From positions 1,149,594-1,213,593 of the forward strand of contig NZ_JABMKV010000002.1 of assembly GCF_013204825.1 (NCBI RefSeq): a stretch of 64,000 bases of DNA, written 5' to 3'. This DNA is from Pedobacter boryungensis. Its GTDB lineage: Bacteria > Bacteroidota > Bacteroidia > Sphingobacteriales > Sphingobacteriaceae. Below, in pieces: positions 35,919 to 44,814 of this stretch. How positions within the stretch are numbered: the stretch's first letter is position 1; the number at the start of each line of letters is the position of its first letter. A program made the translations under genes and the position numbers. Under the pieces are notes generated by a model that worked only from the letters and a program-made list of their open reading frames with translations, had not been told where the DNA came from and ran no database searches.

Positions 35919-36512
35919 ATGAGACTAATGAAATTTATAACTAGCGTCTTCTTATTGCTTAATTGTTTTGTGTATGCATATGCGCAAAGCGAAAGTTTAT
36001 TGCCTGTAGATGAACAAGGTAAATTCATTTATTATGAAGTAGTGCCATTAGAAGGGACTACTAAAAATGCACTTAAGGATAGAGTAATCAATTATCTCAA
36101 AAAACAACATAAGGAAATTCAGTTTAAGTCTCTACAGGGCGATACGGCATTCATTGCCACTGGCAAAATGGTCATTAACAAAACTTTATTGGTGATGTCA
36201 CATCCATCCGGAGAAATTTTGTATCGCTTTCAGGCGGAAGTAAAAGAAGGAAAGTATCGTTTTTGGTTAAGCGATTTTAGTTTTATTCCTTATCAACGCG
36301 ATCGATATGGAAATTTTGTAGCGAGCACAACTATTGGTGCATCTTTAGAAAGAGACCCGGGTAAATTAAATGCGGCTCAGTGGAAAGAGTACCAGATGCA
36401 AGCAGCAAAATATGCGAAAGAATTTGCAAGTAAATTTAAACAGTTTATGGTAAGTAAAATCTCAATAGCTGAGTCAGTACCCGAGAAAAAGGTGATTAGT
36501 AAAAGTTGGTAA
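35919..36512 (+). CDS. DUF4468-type secreted protein
   Basis: The 197-aa protein (Met at 35928 is an alternative start) has a signal peptide (LLLNCFVYAYAQ). The following domain has strands around KFIYYEVVPLEGTTKNALKDRVINYL and FIATGKMVI…HPSGEILYRFQAEVKEGKYRFWLSDFSFIP. This matches the DUF4468/TBP-like-fold family of Bacteroidota envelope proteins, whose function is unknown. It converges with no gap on the thioredoxin gene. Confidence 0.75.
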   Translation: MRLMKFITSVFLLLNCFVYAYAQSESLLPVDEQGKFIYYEVVPLEGTTKNALKDRVINYLKKQHKEIQFKSLQGDTAFIATGKMVINKTLLVMSHPSGEILYRFQAEVKEGKYRFWLSDFSFIPYQRDRYGNFVASTTIGASLERDPGKLNAAQWKEYQMQAAKYAKEFASKFKQFMVSKISIAESVPEKKVISKSW

Positions 36513-37040
36513 TTACTTAGCGCTTTTTAAGTCTAGTTGTTTTTCAATCAACTTTAACATCACCTTAAATTCCTTTTCTTCATATCCCATCGACTGGTAA
36601 ATAATTTTCCCCTCTTGATTTATTAGAATATTTCTGGGAATGGATTGCTTAGCAAATTTGCTGAAAACACCTCTATCTACATCTGGTAAAATAGGAAAAG
36701 TGAAACCTCTGCTTGCTTTGTACGGAATCAATTTATCCCATCCTTCTTCTCTTCCAAAAACAAAAAATGCAAAATCTTTATGGTTTTTATATTTATCCCA
36801 GATTTTAGTTTGTACTTCAGGTAATTCTACATTGCATGGTGGACACCATGTTGCAAATAGATTAATTAAAATTAATTTCCCTTTATAGTCTGCTATGTTT
36901 ACGGTTTTGCCTTTTTCAATCTCGAAAGTAAATGATGGAACAGGATCACCAATTTTTGTATAGCTGTCTTTATCTACCGTTTGAGCGAAAACAGTAACCG
37001 AATAAACGATGACCATTAGAGATAAGAATATCTTTTTCAT
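36513..37040 (-). CDS. TlpA-like secreted thioredoxin
   Basis: The 175-aa protein has a signal peptide ending FAQ20. The thioredoxin-fold domain has the redox motif C66-P-P-C69 in ATWCPPCNVELPEV and the cis-proline loop IPRNILINQEGKIIYQ. Proteins of the TlpA/ResA group reduce disulfides in the periplasm, for example in cytochrome c maturation or peptide thiol repair. A good promoter precedes it. Its stop abuts that of the DUF4468 gene. Confidence 0.88.
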   Translation of the reverse strand: MKKIFLSLMVIVYSVTVFAQTVDKDSYTKIGDPVPSFTFEIEKGKTVNIADYKGKLILINLFATWCPPCNVELPEVQTKIWDKYKNHKDFAFFVFGREEGWDKLIPYKASRGFTFPILPDVDRGVFSKFAKQSIPRNILINQEGKIIYQSMGYEEKEFKVMLKLIEKQLDLKSAK

Positions 37041-37057
37041 AAACTAATTTTATGAAT

Positions 37058-37086
37058 CAAATATACGATATCTTGTTGATTTGCAA
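37058..37086 (-). promoter_or_regulatory. Promoter of the TlpA-like gene
   Basis: On the minus strand: TTG (37084-37086), 18-nt spacer, TATATTTG (37058-37065). The -7 box lies 17 nt before the ATG. Confidence 0.65.
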
Positions 37087-37088
37087 TC

Positions 37089-37562
37089 TTAGTGAACCAT
37101 CTTATCGGCACAGGTAGAACTTGCAAAAGCTTCTGGTTTAGCCTTAAAAATAAAACCCATACTTAAAATATAACCCATTGCCTCATTTAATGCTTTGTTT
37201 GATTTGAACATAGGATTGGTGTTAATATCTGCATGAACTTCTAAATCTACATCATAAATATCCAATAAATCGCAAATAGAATAAGCTGTTTCAATAGATT
37301 TTTGCACTTCTACTAACATTCTTTCTTTAATGCCCATTTGTTGCGTGGTTTTATCTTGGTTAATGTACATAAAACCACCATGATGTTCTCTAAGCAAAAC
37401 AATTACGGTTGCAAAATCGGTCGTTGCACCTTTAACTTGTGAGTCGGTGCCAATACAAACTTTTAATTTATAACCGCTTTCGGTTTCGCGGATAATCGCT
37501 TGTTCAACTTCTTCCAAAATAGACGAGTGGATAACTTCGCCACTAAATTTTTTCCAGGTCAT
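37089..37562 (-). CDS. YkuK-family ribonuclease H-like protein (DUF458)
   Basis: The 157-aa protein has the RNase H-like pattern of the DUF458/YkuK family: VCIGTDSQVKG with an acidic residue on the first strand, FATVIVLLREHHGG on the second, a long helix, then LEVHADINTNP with acidic residues. The family is conserved in Firmicutes and Bacteroidota, and nuclease activity has not been shown to my knowledge. It is a single gene. Confidence 0.8.
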   Translation of the reverse strand: MTWKKFSGEVIHSSILEEVEQAIIRETESGYKLKVCIGTDSQVKGATTDFATVIVLLREHHGGFMYINQDKTTQQMGIKERMLVEVQKSIETAYSICDLLDIYDVDLEVHADINTNPMFKSNKALNEAMGYILSMGFIFKAKPEAFASSTCADKMVH

Positions 37563-37776
37563 ACGTTATTGGTGTTAAGGTTAACAACCGTAATCAGGTT
37601 TCTTAAAATTAAGAGGTTAATATTAGATAATGATTAAATCTATGTTGTTTATTTGTCAACATTAAATTGGTTATCAACAAGATACGATTAAAGAATGTAA
37701 GGTGGAACCAATAAAAAGAGAAATCTAAGACAGGGAATAAACTAAAAACTGAAACTGTGAACTGGAAACTTATCTC

Positions 37777-37784
37777 TACCTTTG
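37777..37784 (+). promoter_or_regulatory. -7 box of the DEAD-box gene, leaderless type
   Basis: TACCTTTG ends 4 nt before ATG 37789, the same arrangement as at guaA. The -33 region has only CTG near 37755. Confidence 0.55.
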
Positions 37785-37788
37785 CAGC

Positions 37789-39096
37789 ATGATGCTACAA
37801 CCCATACTCGATAACCTAAAAATTACTGCACTTAATCAAATGCAAGAAGCAGCGATTTCTGCAACACAAAAAGGTAACGATATTTTGGTATTAGCACCAA
37901 CTGGTTCTGGTAAAACCTTAGCCTTTTTGCTACCAGTTTTAACTAACCTAGTAAAAGATAGTAAAGGAGTTCAGTGTTTAATTTTAGTTCCTTCAAGGGA
38001 ATTAGCGCTGCAAATAGAGCAGGTTTTTAAGCAAATGGGTACAGGTTTTAAAGTGAATTGCTGTTATGGTGGACATCCAATTAAAACTGAACGAAATAAT
38101 TTAGAACAAGCGCCGGCAGTACTAATAGGTACGCCTGGTCGCATTGCTTATCATTTGCGTCATCAAAATTTTGATGAATCTACTATTACCACTTTGGTAT
38201 TAGATGAATTTGATAAAGCTCTCGAGTTTGGATTTACGGAAGATATGTCTTACATCATTGGTAATCTGCTGTCTTTAAAAAGACGGATTTTAACATCAGC
38301 TACTGCTATGGAAGAAATTCCTGCGTTTACTGGTTTAAAAGATCATACAGAAATTGATTTTTTAAAAGATGTTCAGATTGCTCCAGATTTAAAATTGAAA
38401 AAGGTACAAACTACAGCAGAGGATAAGTTAGATACTTTATTTGAACTAATTTGTAAAATAGGAAGTAAAACCACTCTAATCTTCTGTAACCATAGAGAAA
38501 CCGTCGACCGAATTAGCGATTTGTTGATTGATAAAGATTTAGCGCATGATATTTTTCATGGTGGCATGGAACAAGATGAACGTGAAAGAGCCTTATTAAA
38601 ATTCAGAAATGGGAGTATTAAAATTTTAATAACTACTGATTTAGCGGCTAGGGGTTTAGATATTCCGGAAGTAGAATATATTATCCATTATCAATTGCCA
38701 TATACTGAAGATGCTTTTTTGCATAGAAATGGACGTACGGCAAGAATGAATGCAAAAGGTACAGCTTATCTGATTTTAGCAGATGATGAGAAATATCCAT
38801 TCTTAAAAGCTGATATTGAAACGGAAAAATTAAAAGGACCATATAAATTACCCCAGGATAGCGTTTGGCAAACCTTGTACATTAGTGCAGGGAAAAAAGA
38901 TAAGGTCAATAAAATTGATATTGTTGGTTTATTGCTCAAAAAGGGCGGATTGGAAAAAGATGATGTTGGATTAATTGAAGTAAAAGACCAGGCAAGTTAT
39001 GTGGCAATTAAAAGGAAATTGGTTCCGCAAGTTTTAAGAACTTTGGTCAATGAAAGAGTAAAGAATAAAAAAGTAAAAATAGAAACAGCAATGTAA
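37789..39096 (+). CDS. DEAD-box RNA helicase
   Basis: The 435-aa protein has the helicase motifs in order: Walker A APTGSGKT (36-43), PSREL (Ia), TPGR (Ib), motif II DEFD (139-142), SAT (about 170-172), and the second RecA domain with TDLAARGLD and HRNGRTAR. Motif II reads DEFD rather than DEAD, as in some family members. It unwinds structured RNA in ribosome assembly or mRNA decay. It lacks a long C-terminal extension. Met at 37792 is an equally possible start. It is probably translated from a leaderless mRNA. Confidence 0.93.
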   Translation: MMLQPILDNLKITALNQMQEAAISATQKGNDILVLAPTGSGKTLAFLLPVLTNLVKDSKGVQCLILVPSRELALQIEQVFKQMGTGFKVNCCYGGHPIKTERNNLEQAPAVLIGTPGRIAYHLRHQNFDESTITTLVLDEFDKALEFGFTEDMSYIIGNLLSLKRRILTSATAMEEIPAFTGLKDHTEIDFLKDVQIAPDLKLKKVQTTAEDKLDTLFELICKIGSKTTLIFCNHRETVDRISDLLIDKDLAHDIFHGGMEQDERERALLKFRNGSIKILITTDLAARGLDIPEVEYIIHYQLPYTEDAFLHRNGRTARMNAKGTAYLILADDEKYPFLKADIETEKLKGPYKLPQDSVWQTLYISAGKKDKVNKIDIVGLLLKKGGLEKDDVGLIEVKDQASYVAIKRKLVPQVLRTLVNERVKNKKVKIETAM

Positions 39097-39182
39097 GGGA
39101 GTTGGAAGTCGGGAAAGTCTAAAAAAACAGGAAGTCTGAGTGGAAATTTCTAACTACTATACATTAATTACTAAATACTAAA

Positions 39183-39413
39183 ATGAGCAACAACGATATC
39201 ATGAAAAAACTAAGGGTAGCTTTATCCTTAAATAGCGATCAAATTATAGAAATTTGCAAGCTGGTAAACTTTACAGTTACTAAAAGTGAACTAGGCGATA
39301 TTTTTAGAAATGACGAGCATCCCAATTTTAAAAAATGTGGCGACCAAATTTTACGTAATTTCTTAAACGGCTTAGTAATTTATAAACGCGGCCCAAGAGA
39401 AGAGAAAAAGTAA
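39183..39413 (+). CDS. DUF1456-family protein, single-repeat form
   Basis: The 76-aa protein matches one unit of DUF1456 (LRVALSLNSDQIIEICKLVNFTVTKSELGDIFRNDEHPNFKKC). The E. coli relative YehS has two such units (about 156 aa), so this is a half-length version. Function is unknown. It lies 86 bp after the DEAD-box gene. Confidence 0.75.
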   Translation: MSNNDIMKKLRVALSLNSDQIIEICKLVNFTVTKSELGDIFRNDEHPNFKKCGDQILRNFLNGLVIYKRGPREEKK

Positions 39414-39416
39414 GTG

Positions 39417-39806
39417 TTAATTAATATCGTATCTAGATATGATTTTTTTATTAACGAGCTTCTCGATCTTTTCTAAAAGTACATCCATTTTAAAAGGCTT
39501 CGACATAAAATCATCTGGAGCACATTCCATTTCTTGTACTTCTTTTAAATCATAAAGACCCGACATCATTAAAATCGGAATATACTTAGTGTCCTCATGA
39601 GATTTGAGTTGACTACATATTACTCTTCCGTCGATTCTTCCTAAAACAACATCAAGTAAAATTAAATCTGGTTTAAACTCATCTATACGATCAAAAACGA
39701 GTTCTGCATCGTTTAGGGGTTCAACTTCGTACCCACCAATTTCTAAAATAAGTTGAATAGTTTCTAAAACTTCATCATCATCGTCAACTACGAGTATTTT
39801 CTTCAT
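39417..39806 (-). CDS. Stand-alone response regulator receiver protein
   Basis: The 129-aa CheY-like protein has the acidic pair D9/D10, phosphoacceptor D52 (LILLDVVLG), S82 at the switch position and K103 in the SKPF motif. No output domain is present, so it works by protein contact, possibly as part of a phosphorelay. No kinase gene is nearby. The -7 box ends 5 nt before the ATG. Confidence 0.9.
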   Translation of the reverse strand: MKKILVVDDDDEVLETIQLILEIGGYEVEPLNDAELVFDRIDEFKPDLILLDVVLGRIDGRVICSQLKSHEDTKYIPILMMSGLYDLKEVQEMECAPDDFMSKPFKMDVLLEKIEKLVNKKIISRYDIN

Positions 39807-39811
39807 AACGG

Positions 39812-39819
39812 CAAATATA
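39812..39819 (-). promoter_or_regulatory. -7 box of the receiver gene, leaderless type
   Basis: TATATTTG on the minus strand lies 5 nt before ATG 39806. No clear -33 box. Confidence 0.5.
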
Positions 39820-39916
39820 TACTATTGTAAGATGAATATATAACAACATAAATACAATAGGGTTTAATTTAATTTGCACTTAATTTTTTCTAGTTTAGAT
39901 CATTAAAATTTTTATA

Positions 39917-41713
39917 ATGAAAATATCCTTTCTCTATATCTTATTCCTCGGCTTAATTGTGTTTAATATAGACAATATAAAAGCACAGCAGAAGACATTT
40001 ATTAATTATACAGTATCAATGGAAAACCCTGAACAACACAAATTTCAGGTATCTATGGAAACAACAATAACCGAAACTTCAGATTTTGTAATGCCTATTT
40101 GGACTCCTGGCTATTATCAAAAGATGAATTTTGCCCAATATGTATCAGATTTTGATGTAAGGGATAAAGCTGGCTCAGCAGTGACATGGAAAAAAAGAGA
40201 TGAAAATACTTGGACGATTAGTGCTGATAAACAGACTTTGGTTACTATTACCTATAATGTTAAAGCAACAAGAGCTTTTGTTGCGTCGAGTTATTTAGGC
40301 ATAGATAGGGGATATATTATTCCAGGAGCTTTATTTCTTTATCCAGAAGGTAAAATAAATGAAGCGTCTAAGGTTCAAATTAAGCCCATTAATAATTGGA
40401 CTGTAGCTACTGGTTTGTTAAAACTAAAGGATAAACCATTTACTTATTATGCATCAGATTATGATATTTTGTATGATAGTCCATTATTAGTAGGTCCTTT
40501 GGAATCTTTGCCTTCTTTTACGGTTAAAGGAATTCCCCATTATTTTGTAGGTTATAAAATGGGTGATTTTGATAAGGAAAAATTTATTGCCGATGTTAAA
40601 AAAATTGTTGAATCTGCTTCAGATTTAATCGGCCATATTCCTTATCAAGATTATACTTTTATTGCTATTGGTCCAGGACAAGGAGGTATCGAACATTTGA
40701 ATTCTACAACTATTAGTTTCGACGGAGGAGGGCTAACTACTGCGGATGGTAGAAATAAATTATACAATTTTATTGCACATGAATATTTTCATCATTATAA
40801 TGTGAAAAGAATAAGGCCAATTGAGTTGGGTCCTTTTGATTATAAAAAAGGTAGCAGAACCAACATGCTGTGGGTTTCTGAAGGATTATCTGTTTATTAT
40901 GAATATTTAGTTGTTAAAAGAGCTGGTTTAATGACAGAAGGTCAATTGTATGATAATTTTAAAAATAATATCATCGCTTTTGAAAATAAGCCTGGTAGAC
41001 ATTTCCAATCTCTTATACAAGCGAGTTACAATACTTGGTCTGATGGACCATTTGGTAGAAACGAAGATGAAATAAATAGAACAATATCTTATTATGATAA
41101 AGGACCAGTTGTAGGGATGTTGCTTGATTTTAAAATTAGAAATGCCACTAACAATCAGAAATCTTTAGATGATGTGATGAGGAAAATGTATACTAAATAC
41201 TATCAACAATTAAAAAGAGGATTTACAGAAGCAGAATTTAGAACTGAAACTGAAAAAATTGCGGGAACAGATTTAACCGAACTTTTTGAATATACTACCA
41301 CAACAAAAGAATTAGATTATCAGAAATACTTGAATTATGCAGGTTTAAATATCGATACAGTAACTAGAGTATTACCTACAAGTTATACAGGAATAAAAAC
41401 ACGTATGCGTAATGATAGTTTAGTGGTTAGCAATGTAGATTATGAATCTCCCGCATGGATAGCAGGAATAAGAAACAGAGATGTTATTTTAACCTTGGGA
41501 CAAACTGCAGTGAATGTGCAAAGTATTTTAGATATTGAAAAAAATAAAAAAGCTAATGAAATTATAACATTTAATATTTTACAAGGTGGAGTAAAAAAAG
41601 AGGTAAACCTGAAATTGGAAAATAAGTTGAATAAATCATTTACCATTAGCAGAAAAGAAAATTTAACTGAGTTACAACGAAGAATATTAGAAAGTTGGCT
41701 TACAAAAAATTAA
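39917..41713 (+). CDS. M61-family metallopeptidase with PDZ domain
   Basis: The 598-aa protein has a signal peptide (cleavage about KAQ24), an N-terminal beta domain, and the gluzincin catalytic site H288-E-Y-F-H292 with a downstream glutamate in WVSEGLSVYYE. A C-terminal PDZ domain follows (about 485-575; VDYESPAWIAGIRNRDVILTLG). This is the glycyl aminopeptidase (M61) layout. It should act in the periplasm on peptides with N-terminal Gly or Ala. Its stop faces ettA, with a shared hairpin between. Confidence 0.9.
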   Translation: MKISFLYILFLGLIVFNIDNIKAQQKTFINYTVSMENPEQHKFQVSMETTITETSDFVMPIWTPGYYQKMNFAQYVSDFDVRDKAGSAVTWKKRDENTWTISADKQTLVTITYNVKATRAFVASSYLGIDRGYIIPGALFLYPEGKINEASKVQIKPINNWTVATGLLKLKDKPFTYYASDYDILYDSPLLVGPLESLPSFTVKGIPHYFVGYKMGDFDKEKFIADVKKIVESASDLIGHIPYQDYTFIAIGPGQGGIEHLNSTTISFDGGGLTTADGRNKLYNFIAHEYFHHYNVKRIRPIELGPFDYKKGSRTNMLWVSEGLSVYYEYLVVKRAGLMTEGQLYDNFKNNIIAFENKPGRHFQSLIQASYNTWSDGPFGRNEDEINRTISYYDKGPVVGMLLDFKIRNATNNQKSLDDVMRKMYTKYYQQLKRGFTEAEFRTETEKIAGTDLTELFEYTTTTKELDYQKYLNYAGLNIDTVTRVLPTSYTGIKTRMRNDSLVVSNVDYESPAWIAGIRNRDVILTLGQTAVNVQSILDIEKNKKANEIITFNILQGGVKKEVNLKLENKLNKSFTISRKENLTELQRRILESWLTKN

Positions 41714-41731
41714 TACAGTTTTGATATAATA

Positions 41732-41760
41732 GAAAAAGCTCCATTTGGAGCCTTTTCTAT
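41732..41760. terminator. Bidirectional terminator between M61 and ettA
   Basis: AAAGCTCC pairs with GGAGC(C)TTT around an ATTT loop, with one bulge. A-rich and T-rich flanks serve both convergent genes. Confidence 0.75.
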
Positions 41761-43440
41761 TTAAACTAGTTTTTTGTATCTAATTCTATGTGGTGTTACA
41801 TCTCCTAATCTTTTCTTACGGTTTTCTTCGTAATCCGAATAGTTACCTTCAAAAAAATAAACTTCTGAGTTTCCTTCAAAAGCTAAAATGTGTGTACAAA
41901 TACGATCTAAGAACCATCTATCGTGACTAATTACTACTGCACAACCCCCAAAGTTTTCCAAAGCTTCTTCCAAAGCACGTAAAGTATTTACGTCGATATC
42001 ATTCGTAGGCTCATCCAGTAATAAAACGTTAGCACCTTTTTTTAATGTTATTGCTAAGTGAACACGGTTTCTTTCTCCACCAGATAAAATGCCAACTTTC
42101 TTTTGTTGATCCCCACCATTAAAGTTAAATTTAGAAACATAAGCACGACCATTTACAGCCTTATTACCTAATTGAATGTTATCTAAACCATCAGTAATGT
42201 TTTCATAAACTGTTTTTTCTGGCTCTAAATCATTATGCATTTGATCTACATAACCCAATTCAACAGTTTCACCCACTCTAAAAGTACCTTTGTCAGGTGT
42301 CTCTTGTCCAGTAATTAAACGGAACAAGGTAGTTTTACCAGCACCATTTGGGCCAATAATACCCACAATCCCGGCAGGAGGTAAAGAAAAGTTTAAGTTT
42401 TCGAATAAAATTTTGTCACCATATGCTTTGGTTACGTCTGTAGCTTCAATTACTACATTACCTAAACGCGGCCCAGCTGGAATAAATAATTCCAATTTAT
42501 CTTCACGTTCTTTCCCGTCTTCAGATGCCAATTTATCATAGTTTGCTAAACGAGCTTTAGATTTTGCATGTCGAGCTTTTGGCGCCATACGTACCCATTC
42601 CAACTCACGCTCTAATGCTTTCTGACGTTTGCTTTCTGTTTTATCTTCTTGTGCTAAACGTTTTGCTTTTTGATCTAACCATGAAGAATAATTCCCTTTC
42701 CAAGGAATACCCTCACCACGGTCTAATTCTAAAATCCAACCTGCAACGTTATCTAAGAAATACCTATCGTGAGTAACAGCGATAACTGTTCCTTTATAGT
42801 TTTGTAAAAATTGCTCTAACCAATCGATGCTTTCTGCATCCAAGTGGTTGGTAGGCTCATCTAACAATAAAACATCTGGTTCTTGTAACAATAATCGACA
42901 CATTGCTACTCTACGACGCTCACCTCCAGAAAGTACACCAATCTTTGTATCTGGCTCTGGACAACGTAAAGCATCCATTGCTCTTTCTAACTTGGTATCT
43001 AATTCCCAAGCATTTACTGCATCGATTTTATCTTGCAACTCGCCTTGGCGAGTCATTAATTTATCCATTTTATCGGCATCAGAATAATTTTCTTCTAAGC
43101 CAAATGCCTCATTAACTTCTTCGTATTCTTTAAGGATAGCAGTAATTTCTGCAACACCTTCTTCTACAACCTCACGAACGGTTTTGCTCTCGTCTAAAAT
43201 TGGTTCTTGAGCTAAGTAACCAACGCTATATCCAGCATTAAAAACTACTTCGCCTTGAAACGATTTATCTAAACCAGCAATAATTTTTAATAAGGATGAT
43301 TTACCAGAACCGTTTAAACCTACAACGCCGATTTTAGCACCGTAAAAGAATGATAAGTAAATATTTTTTAAAACCTGTTTTTGTGGTGGATAGATTTTAC
43401 TCACTCCAGCCATTGAAAAGATTATTTTCTCGTCTGACAT
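41761..43440 (-). CDS. ettA: Energy-dependent translational throttle protein EttA (ABC-F)
   Basis: From ATG 43440 the protein is 559 aa, the EttA length. The longer frame upstream is not protein-like. It has two ABC ATPase domains: Walker A GLNGSGKSS and GPNGAGKTT, signatures LSGGERRR and LSGGERNR, and a linker of charged helices with RMAPKARHAKSKARL, which contacts the ribosomal E site and tRNA. It regulates the first elongation cycles according to energy status. A TATCTTTG box (43460-43467, minus) lies 19 nt upstream of the start. Confidence 0.95.
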   Translation of the reverse strand: MSDEKIIFSMAGVSKIYPPQKQVLKNIYLSFFYGAKIGVVGLNGSGKSSLLKIIAGLDKSFQGEVVFNAGYSVGYLAQEPILDESKTVREVVEEGVAEITAILKEYEEVNEAFGLEENYSDADKMDKLMTRQGELQDKIDAVNAWELDTKLERAMDALRCPEPDTKIGVLSGGERRRVAMCRLLLQEPDVLLLDEPTNHLDAESIDWLEQFLQNYKGTVIAVTHDRYFLDNVAGWILELDRGEGIPWKGNYSSWLDQKAKRLAQEDKTESKRQKALERELEWVRMAPKARHAKSKARLANYDKLASEDGKEREDKLELFIPAGPRLGNVVIEATDVTKAYGDKILFENLNFSLPPAGIVGIIGPNGAGKTTLFRLITGQETPDKGTFRVGETVELGYVDQMHNDLEPEKTVYENITDGLDNIQLGNKAVNGRAYVSKFNFNGGDQQKKVGILSGGERNRVHLAITLKKGANVLLLDEPTNDIDVNTLRALEEALENFGGCAVVISHDRWFLDRICTHILAFEGNSEVYFFEGNYSDYEENRKKRLGDVTPHRIRYKKLV

Positions 43441-43714
43441 AATTTTTTGAATCTTGAAGCAAAGATAGTTGATAAAACGGAAGATGGAAGAGGTAAGATG
43501 GAAGATGTTTAGCGAATAGAAATTCTGATTTTGGTTGAGAAGATTTAAACACGGAGATTTGTGAGTATTCAGTACTGATAAGAACTTATACTTTAAACTC
43601 CAAGAAAACAGCATCGCGAAGTAGTAAAGAATAAATTCTTTTAATTGATCGTAGCCTTTCTTGATATTAGATATTATAGATTCTGTTTATATTAGAAGAA
43701 TAAATCGCTCACAA

Positions 43715-44545
43715 ATGTTATCACAAAACTTAAAAATTTCTCAAATAGTTAAAATTGATACAATTAGAACTATAAAGACAGTACATGACACGGTTTTTGT
43801 AAACTCTAAAGATTCTCAGTCATTAGATTTAATCAATAAAGTAGATACTTTTTACAATAATGCGTGGACAAAGCTAGCAGTCACAGTTACTCTTTTGTTC
43901 ATAATAGTCGGAATAGTTGTACCTCTTATTATTCAATGGTATCAAAAAAAACAGCTCAAATTAAGTGAAGATAGACTATTGGCTGATATTAGTGTTAAAA
44001 CCTCGGAATCCTTAATACAACTTGAAAAAAACATTGATGCTAAATCAGCTCAATCCTTAGAGCAGTTAAAAGCTGATATTGTTAGAGAATCTCTAGACAA
44101 TCTAACAAAATTGAAAGAAGAAATTCAAAATGAATATCAGGAGGCATTGGTGGAATTGAGAAAAGAGAATGATAAGAATATTGAAGAGCTAAAATTGATA
44201 ATTACAAACAAAGGAATATCATCTATGACTCATTTACAAGGTCTAATGGCGGGAGAGAAAGAAGAATATGAAGAAGCTACATATAATTTCATTTTCGCAC
44301 TATTATATAGTTTAAAATCGAATAGTAAACCTCATCAAACTTTCTTCAATAATATAGGCTACTCATTGAAGCGGTGTTCAAGGAAAAATCTTGATAAATA
44401 CTTTAAACATAAAGAAAAAGATTTTTTGGAAACCATTAAACAGATTTTAGAATTATTAGAAGACGATGGGTTTAAGGATGAATTAAAGGAAATTGAAAAA
44501 ATATATATTGATATGCCTGAGATTGCTAATGAAAAAGGTAAGTAG
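43715..44545 (+). CDS. Membrane-anchored coiled-coil protein
   Basis: From ATG 43715 the protein is 276 aa. The TTG at 43661 is less likely. A short N-terminal part is followed by one transmembrane helix (WTKLAVTVTLLFIIVGIVVPLII). A long coiled coil follows (about 85-180; repeated LEQLKADI…, LTKLKEEIQNEYQEALVELRKEN). The C-terminal helical domain of ~90 residues could be TPR-like (ATYNFIFALLYSL). Function is unknown. It lies alone between divergent ettA and clpC. Confidence 0.65.
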   Translation: MLSQNLKISQIVKIDTIRTIKTVHDTVFVNSKDSQSLDLINKVDTFYNNAWTKLAVTVTLLFIIVGIVVPLIIQWYQKKQLKLSEDRLLADISVKTSESLIQLEKNIDAKSAQSLEQLKADIVRESLDNLTKLKEEIQNEYQEALVELRKENDKNIEELKLIITNKGISSMTHLQGLMAGEKEEYEEATYNFIFALLYSLKSNSKPHQTFFNNIGYSLKRCSRKNLDKYFKHKEKDFLETIKQILELLEDDGFKDELKEIEKIYIDMPEIANEKGK

Positions 44546-44814
44546 TTAAACATCAATAATTGTTAACAGCATTTAAAGAGAATCTTGTCTTCTTACTAAC
44601 CCATCAAAATCTAATCAAACCACCTGCCATTATTGCGTATTTATCTTACTAAAATTGTATATTTAGTCAGAAGATGGTAAGTTTTAGGAAATATCGTCAT
44701 CCTAGAAATCTTTATCCACCAAAATGGCGTAATTGTTGATAAAATATAAAAATTGGGAAGCTATATTTATAAAAGTAATTTATAGTTTAGAGTCAACCCG
44801 ATTACACACATATT

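Noticed and set aside
37665..37680. TTATCAACA resembling a DnaA box, possible origin
   Set aside because: A single degenerate site without a cluster, dnaA or dnaN.
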